Shown here one piece after another: positions 43,301 through 50,282 of a stretch of 64,000 nucleotides of DNA (position 1 is its first letter; each line of letters starts with the position of its first letter). Made by a program: the position numbers and the translations under genes. This DNA comes from Caenibacillus caldisaponilyticus (GTDB lineage: Bacteria; Bacillota; Bacilli; Bacillales; Sporolactobacillaceae), in the NCBI RefSeq assembly GCF_002003465.1, contig NZ_BDDQ01000005.1:1-64000 (forward strand). The letters are read 5' to 3'. Under the pieces are notes generated by a model. That model was not told the origin of the DNA and did not search any database. It saw only the letters and a program-made list of their open reading frames with translations.

Positions 43301-43602
43301 ACGCCTTCGATCTTTTGGATTTTATGGTATTGGTCGAGACTGATTCCTCCGGAGAGCCCGCTTAAATAATTGGATTCCAAAAGATGTTTGTCTTCCGTCG
43401 CGCTCCTGGATCCGGGCGGGCGGACGACAATATCGTAGGACGCCGACCACTTTTTCTCAAGGGCGTCGACGACCGTCCCGGCATTGGATTGCGCCATGCC
43501 GACCAGGTCGCTCAAACCGGAGCCGACGATGAGCGCGCCTGCGATCAGCAAAATGAAGCGCTCTTTATGCCGCCACCAATTTCGCCAGATAAAATGGATC
43601 AT
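40330..43602 (-). CDS. FtsX-like ABC transporter permease fused to a DUF4352 domain
   Basis: A 1090-residue membrane protein. One span near residues 15-35 (FILLIAGALIVGSGL) is followed by a very large extracellular region to about 555. Next come two FtsX blocks (about 555-690 with FSSLLVSMLARRKELAVLLAV; about 760-880 with VADRQTEIALFKAVGWP) and another span near 905. The last 130 residues look like the telokin-like DUF4352 fold (VKLGEPVEFASSTLTVTRL, KYLTVQMFYKNPGPNNTF, SWSGGYVPPGKSLEVAVTY). The ATG at 43602 has AAGGGGCTGGGATGTC upstream. No ABC ATPase gene adjoins it, which is unusual since MacB/LolCDE-type permeases need one. Function unknown; an export or surface-stress role is possible. 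Confidence 0.78.
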   Translation of the reverse strand: MIHFIWRNWWRHKERFILLIAGALIVGSGLSDLVGMAQSNAGTVVDALEKKWSASYDIVVRPPGSRSATEDKHLLESNYLSGLSGGISLDQYHKIQKIEGVEVAAPIAMIGYIFNPISLTKITFEKNGIYRIHNHEAIHTGPKTVVREWNDYYTFGPWWPPKADPKYGVDVTTDRQLELATDAYVLLAGIDPKAEAKLVGLNQAVIKGDESRYFEDFDEPSQNTTSLGTTDTYIPALLNARPAVDKKYTYTIERLDLPFQNANEATKIMETVKEKGGEKYLDTIKATDRRTYTFTEGEAQRYLIESFTGIDPKTGKKVDPDMDRVRSQFHWISDKPSPLDLRPVSSPYPKQWPYAYETKIFRDPPIFPTDPAETYRPKSAFGKQSSDWPRVFIQPIGIYDPKKLDIAQDPLTELPMETYRPASAKLVLNAKGKPVNPPIEVKPSDDPYDFLTQPPTVLTTIDAAAKILGDKPISAIRIKVAGVHQFNEASQKKLQHIADRITAETGLITDITLGSSPQLVLTHIPSIQGRPSIGWIEQPWVKIGSTFTIFQETKVGFSGVIASVILVAVIYVFSSLLVSMLARRKELAVLLAVGWRPRQLANMIFWEAGLIGAFVAIVAWVILALVLSVHQTETTLFRVLSAGGFGFAIYGLGAVIPAVSAMRIRPLEAIHAGEVSRVSRRFLQTKGLISLAFGHLLGTWRRSLLSLLAIAVSASLLIFFLFVTWRLKGILYTTLLGEYVALEVGPQHYIAMAVAVLIAMLTTAEVMWQNVADRQTEIALFKAVGWPDRGVRLLILLEGGLTGLLAALLGLALAFAMMGFMYRQVPLNQIGFLLPMGSLPILIGIMGAILPAERAVRMMPAQGVRGSYANLKETEKKFRLGLGIAAAGLMAGFLLMMFTTLPTAKPEADRPAHQEKVVPTNGKVTAGNQDAPKKKTKQTDNGSAMPNATKDYKVKLGEPVEFASSTLTVTRLTDDMPPATKAHIDKYEEKLAPDMKYLTVQMFYKNPGPNNTFFEPLYSQLKTDAGTQKPVYYSVVKGDKSWSGGYVPPGKSLEVAVTYRIPKNAKLRSMTFNNVFLRELNKKVTVDLEH

Positions 43603-44171
43603 GACATCCCAGCCCCTTTGGGAATGGCGCGAAAAGTTTCCCGGGCGTTTGATCTGCGAAGCGGCGCCAATCTTAATTTACTGATATTTCATATTATATA
43701 TATTAAAATAATAATTGTAAACGACATCTTGGTGAAAAGGTCGTCATGCCTCTTCTTGTGCCGTGTCAATCATTTCTCGGGTGAGGCGGCACTCGTTACG
43801 AGCAACGAACGCCATTGTGATTGGTCGGTTACATTGCCCAGTTAAGTCATTTGGAAACATGAAGTGGGATCCATCGGAACCTTAATCATTGATTAGAAGG
43901 CAATTATTGCGGGACTGAATATGCAAAACGCCGTTTTGGCTTGATGAAACGGCGTTTCACATCAACAAGTTGGGTTTTAGGCATGGTTTTCGCGTTTTTG
44001 TACCGGGATAAGCATAGAAAAAAATAAGTATTTTCAGATATAATGCCCGTTGAACCCTTCTTGGGGATGACCATATTAAAGGAATAATACCGAATCCTCA
44101 CCATTTGCGCGTTTGTGTTTTATCGGTTGTTTCTATATATGGAAACTAGGGATAGGAAGGGGCTTGAATTG
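43603..44171. other. Intergenic region between divergent genes
   Basis: About 570 bases. An AT-rich tract around 43680-43735 (atattatatatattaaaata) probably holds the leftward permease promoter. A hairpin AAACGCCGTTTT (43925-43936) with AAACGGCGTTT (43946-43956) lies in the middle. Minus-strand open frames here show no family resemblance. Confidence 0.4.
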
Positions 44172-44561
44172 ATGAGACATAGAGCCGGCGTTGTTTTAAT
44201 AGAAGAGGGTAAAATCGCGCTCATCAAAAGAACGGTCAACGGGAAGGTCTATTTTGTTTTCCCCGGCGGCGGCATCGAGGCCGATGAAACTCCGGAGCAG
44301 GCTGCGAAAAGAGAAGCGTTTGAGGAGTTGGGACTCCGCGTTGAGATTGCGTCACTGTTGACCACCGTCGAGAGGAACGGTTTCCAATATTTTTATGTAG
44401 CTAACCGCGTCGGTGGTCGGTTCGGTTCGGGAAACGGAGCTGAATTCACGTCAGGCGATTGCCGGCGCGGGAGCTATGAGCCGGTATGGGTGGGACTTGA
44501 CGAATTAAATGGTTTAGATGTCCGCCCGCAAGAAGTGGCCGCGTTGCTTAATAAATCATGA
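44172..44561 (+). CDS. Nudix hydrolase
   Basis: A 129-residue Nudix-fold pyrophosphohydrolase. The Nudix box GX5EX7REUXEEXGU is present as GGGIEADETPEQAAKREAFEELGL. It follows the opening MRHRAGVVLIEEGKIALIKR, and YEPVWVGLDELNGLDV is the usual C-terminal pattern. ATG 44172 with GGAAGGGGCTTGAATTG upstream; a longer frame from 44115 lacks a ribosome binding site. Nothing nearby indicates the substrate. From 44562 to 44845 no gene was seen. Confidence 0.87.
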   Translation: MRHRAGVVLIEEGKIALIKRTVNGKVYFVFPGGGIEADETPEQAAKREAFEELGLRVEIASLLTTVERNGFQYFYVANRVGGRFGSGNGAEFTSGDCRRGSYEPVWVGLDELNGLDVRPQEVAALLNKS

Positions 44562-44845
44562 GGGGAGTTGCTCTGGTTCCACGGTGCGATCCGGCGGCGG
44601 GAGAGGTTTGGCTTTATGCGCCGCTTTCTCCCGCGCCGAAGCCTCCGAAAAGATGCATTCGCATGGCCGTCCCGTTTGGGATGTCCCGGTCTTTAAAATG
44701 CTCATGCCGAGAAAGAACCGCGTAGGAAAAACGTAAACCGCGGGTCATTCGCATATAAACCGGGCTTCGATGAGGCGGCCCTGTGTTTTTCATTTCCGAA
44801 CCCCAGCGTCGCCGGCTTCGTCCGGAAAACGGTATGGTCTATAAT

Positions 44846-45289
44846 TTAATTTAGAGATAAGCTCATCGTGAGGTTTCTAACATTAAAACCCATTTTCTCA
44901 TATAGCTTTATAGCCGGATTTCCTGCGAATACATTCAGTCGAATCTCAGAATAACCTTCCGCTTTTAATTGGTGAATGGCCCTTGTCATTAACTGTGTTG
45001 AAAGACCTTTTCCCCTGAATTCCGGCTTAACGTATAGTTCGTAAATAAAACCCGTTTCCTTCTCAGTCAACCGGTCTTGACTTGCGCCGATCAGAACCCA
45101 GCCTGTCAATTGATCATTTTCAAAGGCGGCTAGGTAATAACAACCCTTTTCCAAAAGCGCCGTGATCAGTTTCTTAGTGTTTTCATGGGTCAATGTTGCC
45201 TTACCCAATGTCCCTTCGTACAAGGCTTGCGGCGCAAGGGTTAGAATTTGTTCCAGTTCAGCATTTGTTGGTTTTCTGATTTCCATCAT
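44846..45289 (-). CDS. GNAT-family N-acetyltransferase
   Basis: A 147-residue GNAT protein. Seen: YYLAAFENDQLTGWVLIG, IYELYVKPEFRGKGLSTQLM with the acetyl-CoA-binding RGKGLS loop, and IRLNVFAGNPAIKLYEKMGF, the standard motif B. Start at ATG 45289 (MMEIRKP); GTTTGGGATGG precedes it and AAAGG lies ten bases away. The acceptor is unknown. It stands alone. Confidence 0.87.
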   Translation of the reverse strand: MMEIRKPTNAELEQILTLAPQALYEGTLGKATLTHENTKKLITALLEKGCYYLAAFENDQLTGWVLIGASQDRLTEKETGFIYELYVKPEFRGKGLSTQLMTRAIHQLKAEGYSEIRLNVFAGNPAIKLYEKMGFNVRNLTMSLSLN

Positions 45290-45485
45290 CCATCCCAAAC
45301 CTTTCTTTTGGATATGATTGATCGCAGTGCCCATGAAATGGTGGGAACATGAGCGTTGAACCGCCCGATGATAGTGTTTCTTCAGGGCATCAAGCCGACC
45401 TTTTTCGGCCGGTTTTTCCCACTGTTTGGATCCACGCTCGCGAATCGATCGTTTTCGCTTAATCTTCTGACAGCCGACAAGGCGC

Positions 45486-45847
45486 TCACGGTGCGGCGGT
45501 GAGGGTCCCTTGATGAAAGACCATTTGCCATCGGTCTTCGTTTCGTTTCCAAATCGAACTGCGCAAGGAGTATCTCTGTTCTTCGTGATTGTGGACGCGG
45601 TAAGTCACCAGCGCGACATCCGGCGCCAATAATTTGATTTTAAAGTCCAACAAAGTTCGGTGAACGGGGGTTTCGTTGATCAGCCCCTCAATGATTTGCT
45701 GTTTGTTAAACAGGCGACCTGAGCTTCCGATTTCCACAAAATCGTCGGCAAGCAGCTGATCCAGCTCCTCTGGCGATTTTCGAACTTCGGTCTGCAGCAA
45801 TCGTTCTTCCAGTTCGCGGAGATGTTTTCCAATGAAGCGTTGGTCAT
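45486..45847 (-). pseudogene. DUF4440 / NTF2-like protein, frameshifted near its start
   Basis: The open part (45486-45800) encodes a SnoaL/NTF2-like fold of DUF4440 type: RKSPEELDQLLADDFVEIGSSG, LVTYRVHNHEEQRYSLRSSIW and WQMVFHQGT. Upstream the same frame continues without a stop (RFIGKHLRELEERLLQTEV) but has no start codon. A good start, ATG 45847 with GGGAGG nine bases before it, is in another frame (MTN...). One lost base between about 45841 and 45836 would join MTN to RFIGKHL. The gene appears broken at its fourth codon, or the sequence has an error. Function of the family is poorly defined. Confidence 0.7.
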
Positions 45848-46191
45848 CGGTTTCAGCCTCCCGAATCGTCTTTTTTACAGTCCTAACACAAAAAATCGGA
45901 CAAGTCCATCCTGAATTTTTCTTCAGATGAGCGTTTTAAGGGATGGGTGTTCATCGAAAAGCTGTTTAAATATAGATGAAGGGCCATTCGTAAATGATTA
46001 GTATTAAAATTTAGATGTCGAGATCTTTTCTAGACGGGAAAAGCGGAGCGGGTTTTTCCGGCATCTTAGTTCGCCATTTTTGCAGAGAATGGGTAAGGCA
46101 GAAAGCGATTGAGGGGAATGCATGGAACCGCCGCAAGAAGAAACACGTAAGCGGCGTACGATCATCGAAAACGGAGTAGGTGGGAAAAGAG

Positions 46192-46725
46192 ATGGAAGTC
46201 AGAAAAAACGGCGTGGTCATTGAATGTGTGCAAGGGGATATTGCGAGACAGCCGGACGTGGAAGCGGTAGTGAATGCCGCCAATGCCATGCTGATGCCGG
46301 GCGGGGGTGTGGCGGGCGCCATCCATCGCGCGGCCGGTCCCGAATTGGCCGAGGCATGCCGGCCGCTCGCGCCCATCAAGCCCGGAGAAGCGGTCATCAC
46401 TCCCGGTTTCCGGTTGCCGAACAAATATGTCATCCACTGCTTGGGACCGGTGTATGGCGTGGACAAACCTGAAGAGGTTTTGCTCGGAAATTGTTATCGG
46501 AACGCTTTGCGCTTGGCGGAAGAACATCATGTGCAAAGCATCGCGTTTCCCGCCATTTCCACGGGCATTTTTGGTTATCCGATCAAGGAAGCGGTACAAG
46601 TGGTCATTCCGCTTGTTCTTTCGGAAACGGCCAACCTTAAAACGTTGAAACGCATCCGCTTTGTCCTCTTCGGCGCCCGAGACTTTGCGTACTATGTAGA
46701 ATATTTAAGGGGACAATCCCTTTAG
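46192..46725 (+). CDS. Macro domain protein (ADP-ribose/O-acetyl-ADP-ribose hydrolase type)
   Basis: A 177-residue macro domain. Seen: CVQGDIARQPDVEAVVNAAN, PGGGVAGAIHRAAGPEL (the conserved ADP-ribose loop), YVIHCLGPVYG and SIAFPAISTGIFGYPIKEAV. Such proteins remove or bind ADP-ribose. ATG 46192, seven bases after AGGTGGG, is chosen over GTG 46180. The last codons (GQSL, stop) lie inside a copy of the palindromic repeat found through this region, so the C-terminus was probably shaped by its insertion. The preceding 45,848-46,191 holds no gene. Confidence 0.9.
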   Translation: MEVRKNGVVIECVQGDIARQPDVEAVVNAANAMLMPGGGVAGAIHRAAGPELAEACRPLAPIKPGEAVITPGFRLPNKYVIHCLGPVYGVDKPEEVLLGNCYRNALRLAEEHHVQSIAFPAISTGIFGYPIKEAVQVVIPLVLSETANLKTLKRIRFVLFGARDFAYYVEYLRGQSL

Positions 46726-46738
46726 GGGGACTGTCCCT
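46707..46738. repeat. Two adjoining copies of the GGGGGACTGTCCC palindrome
   Basis: AAGGGGACAATCCCTTT (46708-46723) and GGGGGACTGTCCC (46725-46737) sit between the convergent macro-domain gene and the histidinol-phosphatase pseudogene. They have the same core as the spaced palindromes described below but no spacer between them, and they contain the stop codon of the macro-domain gene. Confidence 0.75.
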
Positions 46739-47242
46739 CTATATTTTATGAAAGACGGGTTCCATCTCTTCGAAGGTGGCGATGTAGCGGAAGCCGATGG
46801 TTTTTAAAAGGTCCATGGTTTCATCAAAGGCTTCGGCGATCCGTGACGGGAAGTGGGCATCGGAACCGAACGTGATGATTTCGCCGTTCATGTCCTTATA
46901 AAGCTGCAAAATTTCTCTCCCGGGCAAGGCTCGGCTCAATCCGTAATAATACCCCGACGTATTGACCTCAATGCCTTTGCCCTCAGGAATGATTTTCTTG
47001 AATATCTCTTCGATGATCTCCAAATGGAGATCGGCTCCCTCTTCATAGCGATAGCGGGTCACCAAATCCAGGTGTCCCAAAACGCTGTATTGATCAAAAG
47101 CGCCCAGGCACCGCAAAAATTCCTCATAATATTCCGCATAGGCCTGATCTAATTCTTTTCCCGTAAAAAAGTCGCCATTGTGCAGATCGAGCCCTTTTGC
47201 GGCATGCAATGAACAAATGACAAAATCGAAAGGCTCTTGTAA
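46739..47242 (-). pseudogene. hisK: Histidinol-phosphatase (PHP family), 5' end lost at a palindromic repeat
   Basis: About 165 C-terminal residues of a HisJ/HisK-type PHP phosphatase. Seen: FDFVICSLHAAKGLDLHNGD, YSVLGHLDLVTRYRYEEG, GIEVNTSGYYYGLSRALPG and IITFGSDAHFPSRIAEAF, with the metal-binding histidines. The family is normally about 265 residues. The reading frame runs upstream into the 15-bp palindrome at 47243 and the first ~100 codons are missing, so the gene is truncated at the repeat. An internal ATG at 47209 is not a plausible start. Confidence 0.85.
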
Positions 47243-47473
47243 GGGGGACAGTCCCCCATTGCTTTAAAGTGATAAAGCAAAAGAACGCCGTTAAATTAAG
47301 GTTTTAATACTTTTGCATGATATCAAATATAGACAAAATGTTTTATTTTTGGGGGACAGTCCCCCGCCGATTTAAAGCGTTAAAGCAAAAGAAAGCTGTG
47401 AAATCAACGGTTTAATACTTTAGTACAACCTAAATAGTAGACTAAGAGGCTTATTTTCGGGGGACTGACCCCT
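47243..47473. repeat. Palindromic repeat array, three palindromes and two spacers
   Basis: GGGGGACAGTCCCCC at 47243-47257 and 47351-47365, and a degenerate GGGGGACTGACCCC at 47459-47472: start-to-start distances of exactly 108 bp. The two 93-base segments are diverged copies of each other (for example ...aaagcaaaagaa... and gg-tttaatactt-t). This array is inverted relative to the one at 48875. Confidence 0.9.
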
Positions 47474-47897
47474 CAATAAAACGGCGATATTTGTCGATTA
47501 AGCCATCGGGCAAATCTTCAAAGCGAAAGAACCGAACATCCATGGATTCTGTCTCATCTATTTTGATGTCGCCTTTAAAATCGTTGGTGACATAAACGGC
47601 GGTGACCGAATAAAATTCATCGCCATTGGCGGCTCTAACATAATACTCCGGGCCGGAGAAAACGCCTATTAATCTTAACTCTCCTATCAGGAGTCCCGTT
47701 TCTTCTTTGACTTCTCTTCTCGCCGTATCTTCAAGGCTTTCTCCCAATTCCATGATCCCGCCGGGCAAGCCCCATCGGCCATCGGTTCGCTTTTGCAATA
47801 ACACTTCATGGTTCTCATTGATAATCAACACCACAGAGCCGGGGAGGATTAAAGGCCTGTGGCCAACCAGTTTTCTTAGCTCCCTGACGTAATCCAT
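47451..47897 (-). CDS. Nudix hydrolase
   Basis: A 148-residue Nudix protein. The box is GGIMELGESLEDTARREVKEETGL, preceded by VLLQKRTDGRWGLP and followed by YYVRAANGDEFYSVTAVYVT. ATG 47897 with GGGGGAAACGACGA upstream. It is not closely similar to the Nudix protein at 44172. Its last codons (EGSVPRK, stop) lie in the palindromic repeat at 47459, so the C-terminus was probably replaced or extended by the repeat. Substrate unknown. Confidence 0.9.
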   Translation of the reverse strand: MDYVRELRKLVGHRPLILPGSVVLIINENHEVLLQKRTDGRWGLPGGIMELGESLEDTARREVKEETGLLIGELRLIGVFSGPEYYVRAANGDEFYSVTAVYVTNDFKGDIKIDETESMDVRFFRFEDLPDGLIDKYRRFIEGSVPRK

Positions 47898-48057
47898 TCG
47901 TCGTTTCCCCCTGACCGATCCACGTTATATATGTCTTTTAAATTATATTTATTCTGTCCGTTCGTTCAACGAAAATCAATAGTGAACAGTTGATGATAAC
48001 GTAATCGGATTTGCTCTTATCCTTTCCGATCATTTGAAAAAATGGATGAAGTCTAAA

Positions 48058-48113
48058 TGTAAGCATTTACATTATTTGAGAATCATTTTATACTGGTAAT
48101 GACTATATCACCA
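48058..48113 (+). promoter_or_regulatory. Promoter, cre-like site and GntR operator (first GntR gene)
   Basis: TGTAAGCATTTACA (48058-48071) is a palindrome one mismatch from cre. It overlaps a -35 TTTACA (48066-48071), with -10 TATACT 17 bases on (48089-48094). TGGTAATGACTATATCACCA (48094-48113) is an imperfect palindrome with TGGTRAT half-sites. The same three elements recur before the second GntR gene. Confidence 0.8.
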
Positions 48114-48136
48114 CTATGCAGGCGGAAGGGTTAATA

Positions 48137-48865
48137 ATGAAAAAAATTGATAAAACCAGTCGGATTCCTTTGTATATCCAGCTCATGGATATCCTCATCG
48201 ACGAAATCGAAAACCAGATGGAAGAAAATGACCAGCTGCCTTCGGAACGGGAAATTTGCGAAAAGTATGATGTCTCGAGAACGACGGTGAGGCAAGCCAT
48301 TTCCGAACTGGAACGGGACGGCTACATTTATAAACGGCAAGGGAAAGGGACGTTCGTTGCGCCGAAAAAATTGAACCAAGATTTGATTCGTTTCTACTCA
48401 TTTACCGAAGAAATGAAGAAGCTGGGCAAGACGCCGGTGTCAAAAGTGTTGTCCTTCAATATTGTGAAGGCCGATAAAAAAATTGCGTTCAAAATGAAGC
48501 GCAATGAAGGCGATCTTGTCTACGAGTTTTCTCGGCTCCGCCTGGCGGACGACGTTCCCATGTTGCTTGAGACGACGTATGTCCCGCACGATCGCTTTCC
48601 CGGGATCCGCAAAGCTGATCTGGAAAAAACGCCATTATACGACATCCTTCGCTACCGCTTCGGCGCCAGCCTCACGATGGCGGAAGAAGTCTTTCGCCCC
48701 GTCATGACGAGGGAATTTGAAATGGAAATGTTGAAAATGCCGGCTGAAGTACCGTCGTTAAAGATCGAACGGTTTACTTACGACGGGGATGCCATCATCG
48801 AATATTCGAACACCATTGCCCGCGGCGATAAATTTAAATACCGCGTCCGTTTGGAAAATCAATGA
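48137..48865 (+). CDS. GntR/HutC-family regulator, copy 1
   Basis: A 242-residue regulator. The winged helix is residues 1-75 (RIPLYIQLMDILIDEIENQ, ICEKYDVSRTTVRQAISELE, KGTFVAPKK). The UTRA domain is about 95-240 (VYEFSRLRLADDVPMLLETTY, FTYDGDAIIEYSNTIARGD). It resembles NagR/YvoA-type regulators that sense amino-sugar phosphates. ATG 48137 after GGAAGGGTTAATA. It is followed, after a palindromic repeat array, by a second gene whose product agrees at roughly four residues in five. Both precede the galactosamine-type operon and are its likely regulators. Confidence 0.9.
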   Translation: MKKIDKTSRIPLYIQLMDILIDEIENQMEENDQLPSEREICEKYDVSRTTVRQAISELERDGYIYKRQGKGTFVAPKKLNQDLIRFYSFTEEMKKLGKTPVSKVLSFNIVKADKKIAFKMKRNEGDLVYEFSRLRLADDVPMLLETTYVPHDRFPGIRKADLEKTPLYDILRYRFGASLTMAEEVFRPVMTREFEMEMLKMPAEVPSLKIERFTYDGDAIIEYSNTIARGDKFKYRVRLENQ

Positions 48866-48874
48866 ATGAGGATA

Positions 48875-49106
48875 GGGGGACAGTCCCCCAAATTTAGGTC
48901 TAATGCATGACATTTAAGATAATACCTATGCACTATAACCCTTGCCTTTCAAGGGTTTTTTTACTTTTGCGCTTTAAAGCATTGGGGGACAGTCCCCCAA
49001 AAATAAATCTTTCGGCCTATGCATCATACCGTACAAAAGTAGTAAACTCCGCGAATTTAAAGGGTGATTTTGCTTTATTGCTTTACAGCGCTGGGGGACT
49101 GTCCCC
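48875..49106. repeat. Palindromic repeat array between the two GntR genes
   Basis: GGGGGACAGTCCCCC at 48875-48889 and 48984-48998, and GGGGGACTGTCCCC at 49093-49106, exactly 109 bp apart. The 94-base segments end in a conserved CTTTAAAGC-ATT-like block. The first contains a small hairpin with a T tract, AACCCTTG-CCTTT-CAAGGGTT (48938-48958), that could act as a terminator. Confidence 0.92.
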
Positions 49107-49115
49107 AAATTTAAA

Positions 49116-49171
49116 TGTATGCCTTTACATTTTTGACTAGTCGTTTTATACTGGTAATGACCACATCACCA
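49116..49171 (+). promoter_or_regulatory. Promoter and operator of the second GntR gene
   Basis: -35 TTTACA (49124-49129) and -10 TATACT (49147-49152), 17 bases apart, with a degraded cre-like TGTATGCCTTTACA (49116-49129). TGGTAATGACCACATCACCA (49152-49171) matches the first gene's operator in all but three positions. Confidence 0.8.
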
Positions 49172-49193
49172 CTGGGTTTGTGGAAGGGTTAAC

Positions 49194-49925
49194 ATGAAGA
49201 AAATCGACAAAAATAGTCGGATTCCTCTGTACATTCAGCTCATGGAAATTCTCGTCGACGAGATTGAAAATCATATGGAGGAAAACGACCAGCTGCCTTC
49301 GGAAAGGGAAATATGCGAAAAGTACGGGCTCTCAAGAACGACGGTGAGGCAAGCCATCTCCGAACTGGAGCGGGACGGGTACGTCTATAAACAACACGGG
49401 AAAGGGACGTACGTGGCTCCGAGAAAAGTGAACCAAAACCTTGCCCGCTTTTACTCCTTCACCGAGGAAATGAAAAGATTGGGCAAGAAACCGGTATCCA
49501 ACGTGTTGTCGTTCAAAGTCATAGAAGCGGATAAAAAAATCGCCCGCAAAATGAAGCGCAACGAAGGCGATCCCGTCTATGAGTTCGTGCGGCTACGCCT
49601 GGCGGATGACATTCCGATGTTGCTCGAGACGACGTACGTGCCGCATGATCTGTTTCCCGGAATCCGAAAAGAAGATCTCGAAAGCATGTCTTTGTACGAT
49701 ATGCTTCGGACCCGTTTCGGCGTCAAGCCGACGATGGCGGAAGAAGTCTTCCGACCTGTCGTAACCCGAGACGATGAGGCGAAGTTGTTGCAGATACCGG
49801 TCGAAATTCCGTCGTTAAAAGTTGAGCGGTTCACCTACGATGGCGATATCATCGTCGAATATACGAATACGATTGCCCGCGGCGATCTCTTCGAATACCG
49901 CGTCCGCCTGGATAACAAAAATTAG
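49194..49925 (+). CDS. GntR/HutC-family regulator, copy 2
   Basis: A 243-residue paralogue of the preceding regulator, collinear over its whole length. Helix-turn-helix differences are few (KYGLSRTTVRQAISELE against KYDVSRTTVRQAISELE), so both should recognise the same operator. UTRA differences are more numerous (for example KVIEADKKIARKMKRNEGDP). ATG 49194 after GTGGAAGGGTTAAC. Promoter and operator are duplicated too, so the whole unit was copied in tandem with a repeat array between. The copies may respond to different ligands. Confidence 0.9.
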   Translation: MKKIDKNSRIPLYIQLMEILVDEIENHMEENDQLPSEREICEKYGLSRTTVRQAISELERDGYVYKQHGKGTYVAPRKVNQNLARFYSFTEEMKRLGKKPVSNVLSFKVIEADKKIARKMKRNEGDPVYEFVRLRLADDIPMLLETTYVPHDLFPGIRKEDLESMSLYDMLRTRFGVKPTMAEEVFRPVVTRDDEAKLLQIPVEIPSLKVERFTYDGDIIVEYTNTIARGDLFEYRVRLDNKN

Positions 49926-50182
49926 CAATGGCTCGAGAGCCGCTCAACTCCAGTTGGCAAACAATCGATACGATTGTAAGGCTCAAATCCGTCAGCCAAC
50001 CGGAGCAACAGACATAAAGCGTGCGAGTGTCCGCGTTGGGGAAACATAACCTTTTCTCACAGTGGCAAACAGCGGCGGGGCCCGCGGCAACAGGCGAAAT
50101 CGCGGCACGGCAATGTTATATATAACGCGCATTCGCCCTTGGCTCTGCATGGGAGCGGCGAATGTCGGCGACTTGAAAATAG

Positions 50183-50202
50183 TGGTAATGACAACACGAC
50201 AA
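50183..50202 (+). promoter_or_regulatory. Half operator for the GntR proteins upstream of agaS
   Basis: TGGTAATGAC (50183-50192) is identical to the left half of both GntR operators; the right half (aacacgacaa) is poorly matched. It lies 90 bases before the SIS gene. The rest of 49,926-50,282 holds no gene. Confidence 0.5.
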
Positions 50203-50260
50203 GACGATGAGAAAAACAAAATCATGACACATTTCCTTTGATTCAGCGCTTTAAAGTATT

Positions 50261-50275
50261 GGGGGACTGTCCCCC
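50261..50275. repeat. Single GGGGGACTGTCCCCC palindrome before agaS
   Basis: A perfect palindrome with the usual left flank (cagcgctttaaagtatt) but no second palindrome 109 bp away on either side. It is a partial unit, eight bases ahead of the probable agaS start. Confidence 0.85.
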
Positions 50276-50282
50276 GAAAAGG

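Noticed and set aside
44518-44736. Frame of 72 codons after the Nudix gene
   Set aside because: Overlaps the Nudix end, lacks a ribosome binding site and looks compositionally random.
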